The notes beneath the pieces were generated by a model that saw only the letters and a program-made list of their open reading frames with translations, made no database searches and had not been told where the DNA came from. Position numbers and translations under genes: made by a program. This document shows, one piece after another, positions 49,999-59,295 of a stretch of 64,000 nt of DNA (position 1 is its first letter; each line of letters begins with the position of its first letter). This stretch comes from Caulobacter segnis (lineage in GTDB: Bacteria; Pseudomonadota; Alphaproteobacteria; Caulobacterales; Caulobacteraceae): the NCBI RefSeq assembly GCF_023935105.1, contig NZ_CP096040.1, positions 4,693,001 to 4,757,000 of the forward strand, written 5' to 3'.

Positions 49999-51947
49999 GC
50001 GCGCCTCGGGATGATCGGCAGCACCACATGCGAGGGCCGCGTGGCGTCGACGTGCACGGTGTTGCGGGCGACCTTGCGGGTCAGGCCCACGCCCTCGGGC
50101 GCGCCGGTGTTGGGATTGACGTCGAACTTCGGAAAGTTGCTGGACGACACGTCCAGCCGGATCCGGTGGCCCTTCTTGAACAGGTTCGAGGTCGGGAAGG
50201 CCTCGACCTTGATCCGGTAGACCTGGCCCGGCGTCATCATCTCCGGCTTCTCCCAGCTGTCGCGATAGCGGCAGCGGAGGATGCCGTCGGTCAGGTTCAG
50301 GGCGTAGCCGGCCGGGTAGTCCTCGCTGGGCGGATAGAGGTCGATCAGCTTGACGACGAAGTCTGTGTCGACCGCGTCGGACGAGATCCACAGCTCGGCG
50401 GTGATCGCGCCGGTGACCTCGACATCCTCCTTAAGGGGTTCGGTCTGGAAGACCAGCACGTCGGGACGCGCCTCCAGCGGCAGGAACGGTTCGCGGGCGC
50501 CGTAGACGTCCTCGGTTTCGCGCTGGTCAAAACCGCCGCCGCGCATCAGCGGCTCGCCCGAGGTGACCGCACCACCGATGGTCGGGACCGGATCGGACGG
50601 GTCGAAGTCGTAGCTGAGCGGCGCGATATCGGCCGACGGCTTGTCGGTGCGCAGACCGCCGTCGGCGCCCAGATAGAAGGCCGTCTCGCGCCGGTCCGGG
50701 ATCGGCCAGGAGGCTTCGCTGCGCCAGACGCCACCGTGGTTCAACCGGCCCTCGGCGGTCTTGCGGCCGTCACCGCCGCCCATGACGAACAGACGCACGG
50801 CCGGCTCGGCCGCCTTGGCCGGCAGGCCCTTCAGGTGGCGGTCGTACCATTTCAGGCGCTGGCTAAAGAAATCGCCGCCGCCGTCGGCATCGATGGTTGA
50901 GGTCGGGCCGAACTCGACGTCACCCGAGTGCGTGGTGGAGCGCGCGCCATGGGTCCAGGGGCCAAGGATCAGCCGCTGGGCGCGACCGGCCTTGTTCAGG
51001 CCCACGAAGTTGTCGGTGGCCGTGCGCGAATACGGGTCGTACCAGCCCGACATGTGGACCATGTCAACCTTCGGGAAGGTCGGGTAGTAGCCCTCGGCAT
51101 AGATGCCGGCCTGCTTCCAGAAGCCGTCGAAGTTCCCATGCTCCCACTGCTCGTAGACATAGGCCTCATAGTCGGGCTGCAGGCTGATCGGCGTGTGTCC
51201 GCGCTTCCAAGGCATGCTGGCGAACCAGGCCTTGAGGTCGACTGTCTTCAGCGCCGCCAGCAGGCGCGGGTCGTTCTGCGCCGCTTGGCTCTCCAGGCCG
51301 AGGTTATAGGCCCACGTCACCTGCTTCAGCTCGAACGCCCCGCCCTGACGAATGCCGCCCTGATAGGCGTTGGAGAAGCCGCCGCAGTCCAAGAACATCG
51401 CTTTCAGGCCGGGCGCATTGAGGCAGCCCAGCGCCATCTGGGTGTGGGCGGCGTAGGACAGGCCCATCGTCCCAATCCTGCCGTCGCTCCAAGGCTGGCG
51501 GACGATCCAGGCGCAGGTGTCGTAGCCGTCCGCGCCCTCGCTCAGATACTTGATGAACTCGCCTTCGGAGTCGTAGCGCCCGCGGCAGTCCTGGAAGATC
51601 ACCACATAGCCCTGCGATACATAGATCCGGGCCACGTCGGCGCGGAACCGGGGCGTCTTCTCGGCCGCGGTGATGTCGCGGAAGCTGGCGACATTCCGGC
51701 CATAGGGCGTGCGCTCCATGATCACGGGAAAGCGGCCGGCCACGGCCTTGCCGTTGCGGGCGGGCCGGTAGATGTCGGTGGCCAGCCGCACGCCATCGCG
51801 CGTCTTCACGCCGACATTGCTGTCCAGAACCATATCGAAGGGTTGTTCGGGCGCCGGCGCAGCCAGCGCGCCGGCCGAGCCGAACAGCCCGAGGAAGGCC
51901 GCCGCGCCTCCAAAGGCGCGGCGGGTGATCGGCGAGGTCGCCACCAT
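49995..51947 (-). CDS. CocE/NonD family alpha/beta hydrolase (S15-like), exported
   Basis: This 650-residue protein starts at ATG 51947 with GGAG 9 bases upstream and a twin-arginine leader (ITRRAFGGAAAFLGLFG). The CocE/X-Pro dipeptidyl-peptidase fold shows the nucleophile motif IGTMGLSYAAHTQMA (Ser near residue 165), acid SGWYDPYSRTATD (Asp near 299) and base LGPWTHGARS (His near 332), then the C-terminal jelly-roll domain (EVTGAITAELWISSDAVDTD, FKKGHRIRLDVSSSNFPKF). Family members cleave esters or amides including cocaine and beta-lactam-like substrates. Placement between a TonB receptor and a 2HCT transporter suggests that it releases a hydroxycarboxylic acid from a larger ester in the periplasm. 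Confidence 0.9.
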   Translation of the reverse strand: MVATSPITRRAFGGAAAFLGLFGSAGALAAPAPEQPFDMVLDSNVGVKTRDGVRLATDIYRPARNGKAVAGRFPVIMERTPYGRNVASFRDITAAEKTPRFRADVARIYVSQGYVVIFQDCRGRYDSEGEFIKYLSEGADGYDTCAWIVRQPWSDGRIGTMGLSYAAHTQMALGCLNAPGLKAMFLDCGGFSNAYQGGIRQGGAFELKQVTWAYNLGLESQAAQNDPRLLAALKTVDLKAWFASMPWKRGHTPISLQPDYEAYVYEQWEHGNFDGFWKQAGIYAEGYYPTFPKVDMVHMSGWYDPYSRTATDNFVGLNKAGRAQRLILGPWTHGARSTTHSGDVEFGPTSTIDADGGGDFFSQRLKWYDRHLKGLPAKAAEPAVRLFVMGGGDGRKTAEGRLNHGGVWRSEASWPIPDRRETAFYLGADGGLRTDKPSADIAPLSYDFDPSDPVPTIGGAVTSGEPLMRGGGFDQRETEDVYGAREPFLPLEARPDVLVFQTEPLKEDVEVTGAITAELWISSDAVDTDFVVKLIDLYPPSEDYPAGYALNLTDGILRCRYRDSWEKPEMMTPGQVYRIKVEAFPTSNLFKKGHRIRLDVSSSNFPKFDVNPNTGAPEGVGLTRKVARNTVHVDATRPSHVVLPIIPRRA

Positions 51948-51967
51948 GTACGCGGACTCCGACCGGC

Positions 51968-54829
51968 CTAGAACGACTTGCCAAAGCGGACGTAGTAGTA
52001 CCGCCCCATCACGTCGTAGGTGTAGATGTCGAAGTTGATCGGCGCGTTGGCGTAGGACAGCGGCGGCTGGGTGTCGAAGACGTTGTTGACGCCCACCGTC
52101 ACATTGGCCCGCACCTTCTCGAACGCCTTCTCCAGCTGCAGGTCCTGATAGGTCACCGCCTTGACGCGGTCGCCCTTGACCGGGGTCGTCGGCAGGGCCG
52201 GCGGCGCGCCGTCCTTGGTCGAGCCGATATAGCGGCCGCGCCACATCACCGCCCAGTCGTCGTTCGACCAGCGCAGCGACGCCAGTCCCTTCCAGCGCGG
52301 ATAGGTGGCGCGGGCGGTGGCCGGGGTGGTGCCGCCGGTCGAGGTGCCGACCGCGTGGGTGATGATCGGATCGCCGCCCGCCGGGTTCGGCGAGGTGACG
52401 TCGAACTTCTGCAGGCGCGTGCCCTGCACCGAGCCCTCGAAGGTCCCGTAGTCGGTGTTGCGGCGGTAGCGCATGGCCACGTCGTAGCCGGCCGTCTTGA
52501 TCTGGTTGAGGTTCATGAACGACGAGGCGAAGTTCAGCACCTGACCCGTGGCGGCGTCGCGCGTCAGGGCCGAGCAGAAGTCCCCGGCCTGGGTGGCGCA
52601 CAGCTGCAGGGCGTTGGCCACCGACGGGGTCGAGATTGCGTTCTTGATGGTGACCTCGTAGCCGTCCAGCGTCAGGCTGAGGCCCGGCGCGAAGGCGGGC
52701 TGCAGGGCGACGCCGTAGCTCCAGGTCTTGGCCGTCTCCGGATCGAGCTTGCCGTTGCCCGACACCGTCAGCGGCAGCAGACCGCCGTTGTACGAGCTCT
52801 GGTTATAGGTCGATGGCACGCCCGCGCAGCCTGGGAGGGTCGGGTGCGCGGCCGCGCCGCCGTTGCAGGGGTCGGTATTGCTGCCCGCGAGGTTGGACTG
52901 ACGCGAGCCGGTGTAGAGCTCGATCAGCGAGGGGGCGCGGAAGCCTTGCGACCACGTGCCTCTGAAAAGGACGCCATCGACGGGGCGATAGCCGACGCCG
53001 ACCTTGGAGGTCAGCTTGGAGCCGGCGGTGTTGTAGTCGGAATAGCGGGTGGCGACGTCCAGCTCGAGCTTCTTGACCATCGGCAGGTCGGCCAGGATCG
53101 GCGCGGTGAATTCGAGGAACGCCTCCTTGACGTCGTACGAGCCGTTGGCGGTTGGCGTGCGCATGACGTTGGTCGTGGTCACCGTGGTCGAAGGCAGCGG
53201 CAGCGCGCCCGTCCCGGTCGAGACGGTGTTCACGTAGGCGTCCGGATGGTCCTCACCGACGTTCTTGCGCCACTCGAAGCCGAAGGCCATGGCCAGCGGC
53301 CCGCCCGGCAGCTGCAGCAGCTCGCCGTTCACGTCGAAGGTCAGGTCGTAGAGCTTGGTGAGGTTGGTCTCGCGGGCCGTCGAGTTGATGTAGGCCGCCT
53401 GCTGCGGCGTCATCTGGCCGAAGATGTTGATCGGGATGCAGCCCGCCTGCGCGGAGCAGATCGAGGGCGCCGAGAGACCCAGCGCCAGATGCTCCAGGTC
53501 GATGCCGCCTGGCGAGGAGAACTTCATCTGGTTCTGCGAGGCCGAGCCGAACAGCGACCAGTTCCAGTTGCGAGCGAAGAGATCGACGTCGCCGGCTAGC
53601 TCGCCCGAGACACGGTAGGTGTCGACCTGCTGGTTGCTGATCCGGTAGCCTACGGGCGTGGTGAAAAGCTGGATGTTCCAGGCCTGGTTGGCCGCGAAGG
53701 CGGTACCGAAGGGGTTGTATTGCTGGTTGGCAGCGATCGAGAAACCGCGATAGGTGCCCGAGGTCCCGCCGATCGACAGGTTGGTCGGCGAGAACACCTG
53801 CTGCGAGGTGCGCCGGTTCCACATCGCGTCCAGGGTCAGCTTGACGTGATCGGTCAGCTCCTGGTCGACGCGGGCGAAGATGCCGTACCGCTCGCTGGGA
53901 CCGACGGCGTAAATACCCTGGGCCATGGTGTTGTAGTAGTCGTCCGGCAGCGTGGCGCGGTGATAGCTGCCGACGCCTGTGGCGGTCGTCACCCCGACAT
54001 TCTGAGTCAGCGGCGAAGCGGCCGTCGAGAAGCCCGGCAGGATATAGAGGCCGCGCGGGCTGGACGGGGCGGCGCTGAGGTTGTTGGGGCCGGCGGTCAG
54101 CGACACCTGGGTGAGGTCGCGATCCTTGGTCTCGACCGGGTCCTCGTTGACGTAGCTGAGCGAGACAAACACCGAGGCGCGGTCGAACTTCTTGCCCCAG
54201 TTGGTCTGCAGGCTGAACGACTCGCCGTCGCCGCGAGAGGAGACGCCGTACTTGCTCTCGACCTGGAAACCATCGAGGTTGCGCTTGGTCTTGAGGTTGA
54301 CGACCCCGGCTATGGCGTCCGCGCCGTAGATGGCCGAGGCGCCGTCCTGCAGCACCTCCATGCTGCCGATCATGCCGATCGGCACGGTGTTGAGGTCGAC
54401 GAAGTCGCGGATGCCCCGCGCGCCGACGCCGTCAACCCAGCGGTGGCCGTCGACCAGCACCAGGGTCCTGTCGGCCGCGCCGTCGGTGTTGGCGAGATAG
54501 CGCAGGCTGATCGAGCTGCCGCCGTACGAGGTGCCCTGCGTGCCGTTCGAGTTGTAGCTGACGCCGGCGCTGGGCAACTTCTGCAGCAGCTCGCCGACAG
54601 AAGCGACGGCAGCCCGCTGCAGGTCCTCCTCGGTGATGCTGGTCAGCTGACCGACCGAGTCGGCGTCGCGTCGGCGGGTCTTCGAACCCGTGACGATCAC
54701 GGCGTCGAGCGTGGTGGCTTCGGCGCCCTGCTCGGCGGGCGCCGGCGTGGTCTGGGCCATGGCCTCGCCCGCGCCGAACACGAGCGCCAGAGCCGAAACG
54801 CTTACGAAAGCAGACTGAATTCTGGTCAC
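51968..54829 (-). CDS. TonB-dependent receptor of the hydroxycarboxylate operon
   Basis: This 953-residue receptor starts at GTG 54829 (GGAGG upstream) with signal peptide FVSVSALALVFGAGEAMAQ. A TonB-box region (TTLDAVIVTGSKTRRRDADS) leads into the plug (SVGELLQKLPSAGVSYNSNG, TLVLVDGHRWVDGVGARGI, EVLQDGASAIYGADAIAGVV) and a barrel ending YYYVRFGKSF. It shows the subgroup pattern also seen in the receptor at 9798-12731. It lies 69 bases after a solute-binding-protein gene and 20 bases before the CocE gene on the same strand, so the operon is probably binding protein, receptor, hydrolase, transporter. Confidence 0.92.
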   Translation of the reverse strand: MTRIQSAFVSVSALALVFGAGEAMAQTTPAPAEQGAEATTLDAVIVTGSKTRRRDADSVGQLTSITEEDLQRAAVASVGELLQKLPSAGVSYNSNGTQGTSYGGSSISLRYLANTDGAADRTLVLVDGHRWVDGVGARGIRDFVDLNTVPIGMIGSMEVLQDGASAIYGADAIAGVVNLKTKRNLDGFQVESKYGVSSRGDGESFSLQTNWGKKFDRASVFVSLSYVNEDPVETKDRDLTQVSLTAGPNNLSAAPSSPRGLYILPGFSTAASPLTQNVGVTTATGVGSYHRATLPDDYYNTMAQGIYAVGPSERYGIFARVDQELTDHVKLTLDAMWNRRTSQQVFSPTNLSIGGTSGTYRGFSIAANQQYNPFGTAFAANQAWNIQLFTTPVGYRISNQQVDTYRVSGELAGDVDLFARNWNWSLFGSASQNQMKFSSPGGIDLEHLALGLSAPSICSAQAGCIPINIFGQMTPQQAAYINSTARETNLTKLYDLTFDVNGELLQLPGGPLAMAFGFEWRKNVGEDHPDAYVNTVSTGTGALPLPSTTVTTTNVMRTPTANGSYDVKEAFLEFTAPILADLPMVKKLELDVATRYSDYNTAGSKLTSKVGVGYRPVDGVLFRGTWSQGFRAPSLIELYTGSRQSNLAGSNTDPCNGGAAAHPTLPGCAGVPSTYNQSSYNGGLLPLTVSGNGKLDPETAKTWSYGVALQPAFAPGLSLTLDGYEVTIKNAISTPSVANALQLCATQAGDFCSALTRDAATGQVLNFASSFMNLNQIKTAGYDVAMRYRRNTDYGTFEGSVQGTRLQKFDVTSPNPAGGDPIITHAVGTSTGGTTPATARATYPRWKGLASLRWSNDDWAVMWRGRYIGSTKDGAPPALPTTPVKGDRVKAVTYQDLQLEKAFEKVRANVTVGVNNVFDTQPPLSYANAPINFDIYTYDVMGRYYYVRFGKSF

Positions 54830-54898
54830 CGGAGATCCCCCTCCTGGCCGGCGTTTGCGCCGGCTGCATTGCGCGGCTCCCCGCCGCTTGTTCGGAGG

Positions 54899-56035
54899 CT
54901 AGGGTCGGTTACCTGTCATGAGACTGTCGCGGACGCGCCGATAGTCGTCGACGTGGTCCGAACCGAGGGCTTCGCGCCAATCGGCGACGAGGCGCCGGCG
55001 GCGCATCTGGTCCAGATTGGCCAGCAAGGCGGGACCGACCTCGATCGGACGCGCCGAGGCCTCGGGTGCCCTGCCCGCTCCGCCGGCCACGTCGGGCCGC
55101 ACCGGCGTGAGGTTGCTCTGGGCCAGCAGGCGTTGGCCCTTCACCGACAACAGGAAGTCCAGGAACATCTTGGCGGCGTAGGGCCGGCGGGCCCGCGCCG
55201 AGATGAAGGCGATGCGCGACATCACCAGGGTGTAGTCGCTGGGGAAGATCACCCCGATGTTCGGATTGGCCCGCTGGGCCTCCAGGGCGTAGGAGCCCAC
55301 GACGTTGTAGCCCAGCACGATCTGCTGGTCGGCGATCGCCTGCAGCAGGGTGGCGGTCGATTCGTAGAGGTGCGGCCGGGTCGCGCCCATGGCCCGCGTC
55401 AGGGCCAGGGTCTCGGACCACGCCAGCCGATCCTGCGAATAGTAGAGGAATCCCACGCCCGAGCGGCCGACGTCGAAGAGCCCGATAGAGCCTTTGAGCG
55501 CACCGTCGCCCAGCATCTTGCCCAAGGCCGCATGGTTGCGCGGGGCCTGGGCGTCGGGCAGGCGGCGACGGTCATAGGCGAAGACGATCGGCTCGGCCGT
55601 CACGCCGAACCCCTGGCTCTTCCAGACTGTCCAGCGCGGCAGCATCGCCCGGGCCGGCGTGTCAAAGGTCTGCGCATAGCCATCGTTGATCAGCTTGATC
55701 TGCAGGTCCATCGCCGAGCTCCAGACCAGGTCTGCTGACGGCTTGCCCGCCCGTCGCTCGGCCAGGTAGCGCTGGTAGAGCTCGGCGGAGTTCTGGCGCT
55801 GGAAGTCGACGCGGACCTTCGGGTGCTCGGCGTGGAAGGCCGAGACCACGGGCTCGATCTCGGCGTCGCCGGTGTTGGCGTAGATGGTGACGCCGCCCTC
55901 CCGCGCGGCCGCGTCGGCCCGCCGGACGCTTTCCAGCCCGCCGATCACCGGCGTATCGGTGCGCCCGCAACCGGCTAGCAAGGCCGCCGCCGGCGCGAGG
56001 AGAAGCTGTCGTCGAAGCATGGTCGCCCTGTTCAC
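54899..56035 (-). CDS. Extracellular solute-binding lipoprotein without ABC partner
   Basis: This 378-residue protein has a lipobox leader (RRQLLLAPAAALLAGC) and the ABC-type binding protein fold related to ferric and thiamine binders (GGVTIYANTGDAEIEPVVSAF, ADLVWSSAMDLQIKLINDGY, GVTAEPIVFAYDRRRLPDAQ, IGLFDVGRSGVGFLYYSQDR). No permease or ATPase gene is present nearby. Immediately divergent, 56 bases away, is a TctDE-like two-component system. In several bacteria such binding proteins serve as the periplasmic sensory partner of a TctE-type kinase. It likely detects the hydroxycarboxylate handled by the operon downstream. Confidence 0.87.
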   Translation of the reverse strand: MNRATMLRRQLLLAPAAALLAGCGRTDTPVIGGLESVRRADAAAREGGVTIYANTGDAEIEPVVSAFHAEHPKVRVDFQRQNSAELYQRYLAERRAGKPSADLVWSSAMDLQIKLINDGYAQTFDTPARAMLPRWTVWKSQGFGVTAEPIVFAYDRRRLPDAQAPRNHAALGKMLGDGALKGSIGLFDVGRSGVGFLYYSQDRLAWSETLALTRAMGATRPHLYESTATLLQAIADQQIVLGYNVVGSYALEAQRANPNIGVIFPSDYTLVMSRIAFISARARRPYAAKMFLDFLLSVKGQRLLAQSNLTPVRPDVAGGAGRAPEASARPIEVGPALLANLDQMRRRRLVADWREALGSDHVDDYRRVRDSLMTGNRP

Positions 56036-56091
56036 TTCGAACGACGTTGCATGATAGGGGCGGAGTCGTCCAACCCCCGAGGCCCGACCGC

Positions 56092-56751
56092 ATGCGGCTG
56101 CTGTTCGTGGAGGACGACGAAGCGCTGGGACGCGGCGTCGTGGCCTTCCTCAGGTCCGAGAATTTCACGGTCGACTGGGTCACCGATGGCGAAACCGCGC
56201 TTGAACAGCAGGCCGAGCCGTACTCGGTCATCGTCCTGGACCTGGGCCTGCCGGACATCAGCGGTCTCGATGTGCTTGTGCGCCTGCGCCGGGCCGGTAA
56301 CCGCACGCCGCTGCTGATCCTGACCGCTCGCGACGCCCTCAAGGACCGGGTCAGCGGCCTGGATCTGGGGGCCGACGACTACATGCTCAAGCCGTTCGAG
56401 CCCGAGGAGCTGGCGGCCCGCGTCCGCGCCCTCGCCCGACGGCGCGGCGGCGATCCCTCACCCACGCTTTCGGTGGGCAATCTGACGATCGACCGCAACG
56501 GCGCCCGCGCCTATGTCGATGGCCGTGACCTCGAGCTGCGCCGGCGCGAACACACCGTGCTCCTGGTGCTGGCCGCCAACGCCGGCAAGATCGTTACGCG
56601 ACAGCGTCTGATCGGCGAGGTCTTCGGCCACGACGACGAAGCCGGCCCCAACGCCCTGGACGTCTATGTCGGCCGCGTTCGCCGCAAGCTGGAGCCCAAC
56701 GGCCCCAAGATCACAACCTTGCGTGGCCAGGGCTATCTGCTCGAGCCCTGA
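56092..56751 (+). CDS. OmpR/PhoB family response regulator (TctD-like)
   Basis: This 219-residue protein starts at ATG 56092. The receiver domain has acidic pair EDD (residues 7-9), phospho-acceptor Asp50 in VIVLDLGLPDISG, Thr78 and Lys100 in DDYMLKPFEPEEL. The C-terminal winged helix (LELRRREHTVLLVLAANAGK, ALDVYVGRVRRKLEPNG) binds DNA. Its TGA overlaps the kinase ATG (TGATG at 56749-56753), so the two are made as a pair. It is divergent from the solute-binding-protein gene and likely activates that operon. Confidence 0.92.
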   Translation: MRLLFVEDDEALGRGVVAFLRSENFTVDWVTDGETALEQQAEPYSVIVLDLGLPDISGLDVLVRLRRAGNRTPLLILTARDALKDRVSGLDLGADDYMLKPFEPEELAARVRALARRRGGDPSPTLSVGNLTIDRNGARAYVDGRDLELRRREHTVLLVLAANAGKIVTRQRLIGEVFGHDDEAGPNALDVYVGRVRRKLEPNGPKITTLRGQGYLLEP

Positions 56752-58130
56752 TGGTCCGGATCCGATCCCTTACCACCCGCTTGCTCGTCGCCCTCGTGGC
56801 GCCGCTGATCGTGTCGGCGGTGCTGATCGGGATCGGCGACGCCTGGGTCACCCAGAGGGTGGTGGACGACACCTCCGACCGCTTGCTGGCTGGCTCGGTG
56901 CGCGCCATCGCCGAATCCGTGACCTTCGAGACTGATCATATCGAGGTCGACCTGCCGCCTTGGGCCTTCGGCCTGCTGGACAGCCCCCAGCGCGACAGCG
57001 TGTTCTACAATGTACGCGAGTCGGGTCGGGTGCTTACAGGCTATGACGACTTGCCCGATTTCGACCGCGAAGCGATCGCCGCCGATGGCGAGCCCGTGTT
57101 CCGGACCGTGGTCTATCAGGATCGCCGCGTGCGCCAGTCCGCCGTTGCTCTGCGGGTTCCGGGCGCGGCGGCTCCGGTGGTGATCTCGGTGGCTCAGACG
57201 CTGGAGTCCCGAGGGGCGGTCCGTAACTCCCTGATGACCACGGTCGGCGCTATCGAGGTCGGGCTCGTCGGCCTTGTCGCTCTGTTGATCTGGCCAGCCG
57301 CGACCTGGAGCCTGAGCCCACTGGACGGCCTACGACGAGGACTGGCCAAGCGTTCGGACGCCCGCGACCCGGACTTCGCACCGGTGGCCGTCGGCGACGT
57401 GCCAAACGAACTTCAGCCCGTGGTGGTGGCGTTCAACAGCCTTCTGGGTCAGTTGGAGCGCTCAGTCGACGGCGTGCGTCGCTTCACCGCCGACGCCTCC
57501 CACCAGATCCGCACGCCGCTAGCCATCGTGAAGACCCACCTCGCCGTACTCGCGAAAGGCAAGCGCACGGCGGCGGATCAAGACTCGCTGACCGACGCAC
57601 TGGAGGCCGTCGACCGGCTACAGCGTCTAATCGAACAGCTTCTGGCCCTGGCTCGCGCCGAGGCCGGCGAGACCGACGGTCGCCAGCAAGCGGACTTGGC
57701 CGCCTGCGCGCGCAGCCTGATCGACCGCTGGTCCCGACGCGCGACCGCAGAGGGCGCTACCCTGGGCCTCCTGATCGAAGCCGAGCCCGTAGGTGTGCCG
57801 CTGGCTGCGCCCCTGGTCGACCAGATTCTTGAGAACCTGGTCGACAACGCGCTCAGCTACGGCGGTCGCACCATCGTCATCGGAATTAGTCAAACTGAGG
57901 CCCAGGCGACCCTTTGGGTTGCGGACGACGGCCCCGGCTTGCCGCCAGCGCTTCAGCAACGTCCATTCGAGCGCTTCATGCGTGGCCCGCAAAGTTCAGG
58001 CCAGGGTAGCGGCCTGGGCCTTTCCATCGTCAAGGCTCTTGCCGAACGCGCCGGAGGCGATGTCGTGCTGGAGGCGCCGCTCGAAGGCGGACTGCGCGTC
58101 GGCTTGAGCTTCCCTAGGATATCGCTTTAG
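56751..58130 (+). CDS. Sensor histidine kinase (TctE-like)
   Basis: This 459-residue kinase has an N-terminal membrane helix (LVALVAPLIVSAVLIGIGDAW), a periplasmic two-component sensor N-terminal domain (2CSK_N type, residues about 35-160), a second helix (VGAIEVGLVGLVALLIWPAA) and a HAMP-like linker. The H-box is DASHQIRTPLAIVKTHL with His251; the ATPase domain has N-box ENLVDNALSYGG, G1 VADDGPGLPP and G2 SGQGSGLGLSIVKAL. This resembles the tricarboxylate sensor TctE. Its short periplasmic domain could contact the lipoprotein encoded divergently. Confidence 0.92.
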   Translation: MVRIRSLTTRLLVALVAPLIVSAVLIGIGDAWVTQRVVDDTSDRLLAGSVRAIAESVTFETDHIEVDLPPWAFGLLDSPQRDSVFYNVRESGRVLTGYDDLPDFDREAIAADGEPVFRTVVYQDRRVRQSAVALRVPGAAAPVVISVAQTLESRGAVRNSLMTTVGAIEVGLVGLVALLIWPAATWSLSPLDGLRRGLAKRSDARDPDFAPVAVGDVPNELQPVVVAFNSLLGQLERSVDGVRRFTADASHQIRTPLAIVKTHLAVLAKGKRTAADQDSLTDALEAVDRLQRLIEQLLALARAEAGETDGRQQADLAACARSLIDRWSRRATAEGATLGLLIEAEPVGVPLAAPLVDQILENLVDNALSYGGRTIVIGISQTEAQATLWVADDGPGLPPALQQRPFERFMRGPQSSGQGSGLGLSIVKALAERAGGDVVLEAPLEGGLRVGLSFPRISL

Positions 58131-58242
58131 CGCCATAAGCTGTCCTTGACTAGGCTCCAAGAACACGACGCTCCAGACGCGCGAGCGTGAACAACTCCCA
58201 GGCCCTCGCCGTTGAGTGCGGCGGGTATATGGAGAGGTTCTC

Positions 58243-59133
58243 GTGCGGATCGCCGAAACTGACGCCTTGCGAATGGCCTATGTCGAGGCCGGTCCGGCCG
58301 ACGGTTGGCCTGTCATTCTGTCCCACGGGTTTCCGTACGATGTTCACGCCTATGACGAGGTCGCGCCGATCCTGGCTGCGGCCGGCGCTCGGGTCTTGGC
58401 GCCCTATCTCCGGGGCTTTGGTCCGACGCAGATGCGCCATGACGGCCAGATGCGCTCTGGCCAGCAGGCCGCGCTGGGCAAGGATCTGATCGATCTCATG
58501 AACGCCCTCGGCGTCAACCGCGCGATCCTGGCGGGCTACGACTGGGGAGGGCTGTCGTCCTGCGTGGCCGCCGCGCTCTGGCCCGAGCGCGTCGCCGGCC
58601 TGGTGTCCCTTGCGGGTTACGACGTGATCGACATCGAACGCATGAGACACCCGTTCCCGCCGAGCCTGGAGGCGGTGATGTGGTATCAGCACCTCTTCCA
58701 GACGGAGCGCGGCCGCGAGGCGCTCACGACCGATCGCCGAGCGCTCTGCGAGCTTCTCTGGCGCCAATGGTCTCCGCGCTGGAACTTTGACGCCGCCACG
58801 TTCGAACGGACGGCGCCGTCGTTCGACAACCCCGATTTCGTGGACATCGTGATCCATGCCTACCGGTTCGACTTTGGCCTGGCCGCGGGCGATCCTGAGC
58901 TGGAGCCGCTAGAGAGGCGGCTACAGGCTCGCCCGAGGATCAGGGTTCCCGCCGTGACCCTGGACGGCGCCGATGACCCGCTGAAGCCCGGCGGAACGGC
59001 GGACCATGCCCCGATGTTCGCCGGTCCGCATGAGCATCGAACCATCCCCTGCGGGCACAACCTTCCGCAGGAAGCTCCCGCCTCCTTTGCCGAGGCCGTT
59101 CTAACGGTGCGTAAGATGGCGAACGCTGCCTAA
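58243..59133 (+). CDS. Alpha/beta hydrolase, epoxide-hydrolase/haloalkane-dehalogenase-like
   Basis: Translation starts at GTG 58243 (GGAGAGG 5 bases upstream), giving 296 residues. The oxyanion loop is ILSHGFPYDVHAYDEV, and the nucleophile elbow is ILAGYDWGGLSSCVAA with Asp rather than Ser, as in epoxide hydrolases and dehalogenases. DGADDPLKPGG holds a candidate acid and CGHNLPQEAP the base histidine. No signal peptide is seen, so it is cytoplasmic. It lies alone, 112 bases after the kinase gene in the same direction and convergent with a tetR gene. Substrate unknown; an ester hydrolase role is less likely because of the Asp nucleophile. Confidence 0.87.
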   Translation: MRIAETDALRMAYVEAGPADGWPVILSHGFPYDVHAYDEVAPILAAAGARVLAPYLRGFGPTQMRHDGQMRSGQQAALGKDLIDLMNALGVNRAILAGYDWGGLSSCVAAALWPERVAGLVSLAGYDVIDIERMRHPFPPSLEAVMWYQHLFQTERGREALTTDRRALCELLWRQWSPRWNFDAATFERTAPSFDNPDFVDIVIHAYRFDFGLAAGDPELEPLERRLQARPRIRVPAVTLDGADDPLKPGGTADHAPMFAGPHEHRTIPCGHNLPQEAPASFAEAVLTVRKMANAA

Positions 59134-59295
59134 CGCGTTTGACCAGGTGACGCAGACGCACATCAAGCGCCATTTCCTGACATTCGCGTCTTCGCCGATT
59201 CCGATCATTCGGATGCCGAGGGTTAATGGCGAACTCGACCCTTGCCGGACGTGGGCCGTATCGGCGGAGTGACGCGCAACCTTGACCTGCGCTCC

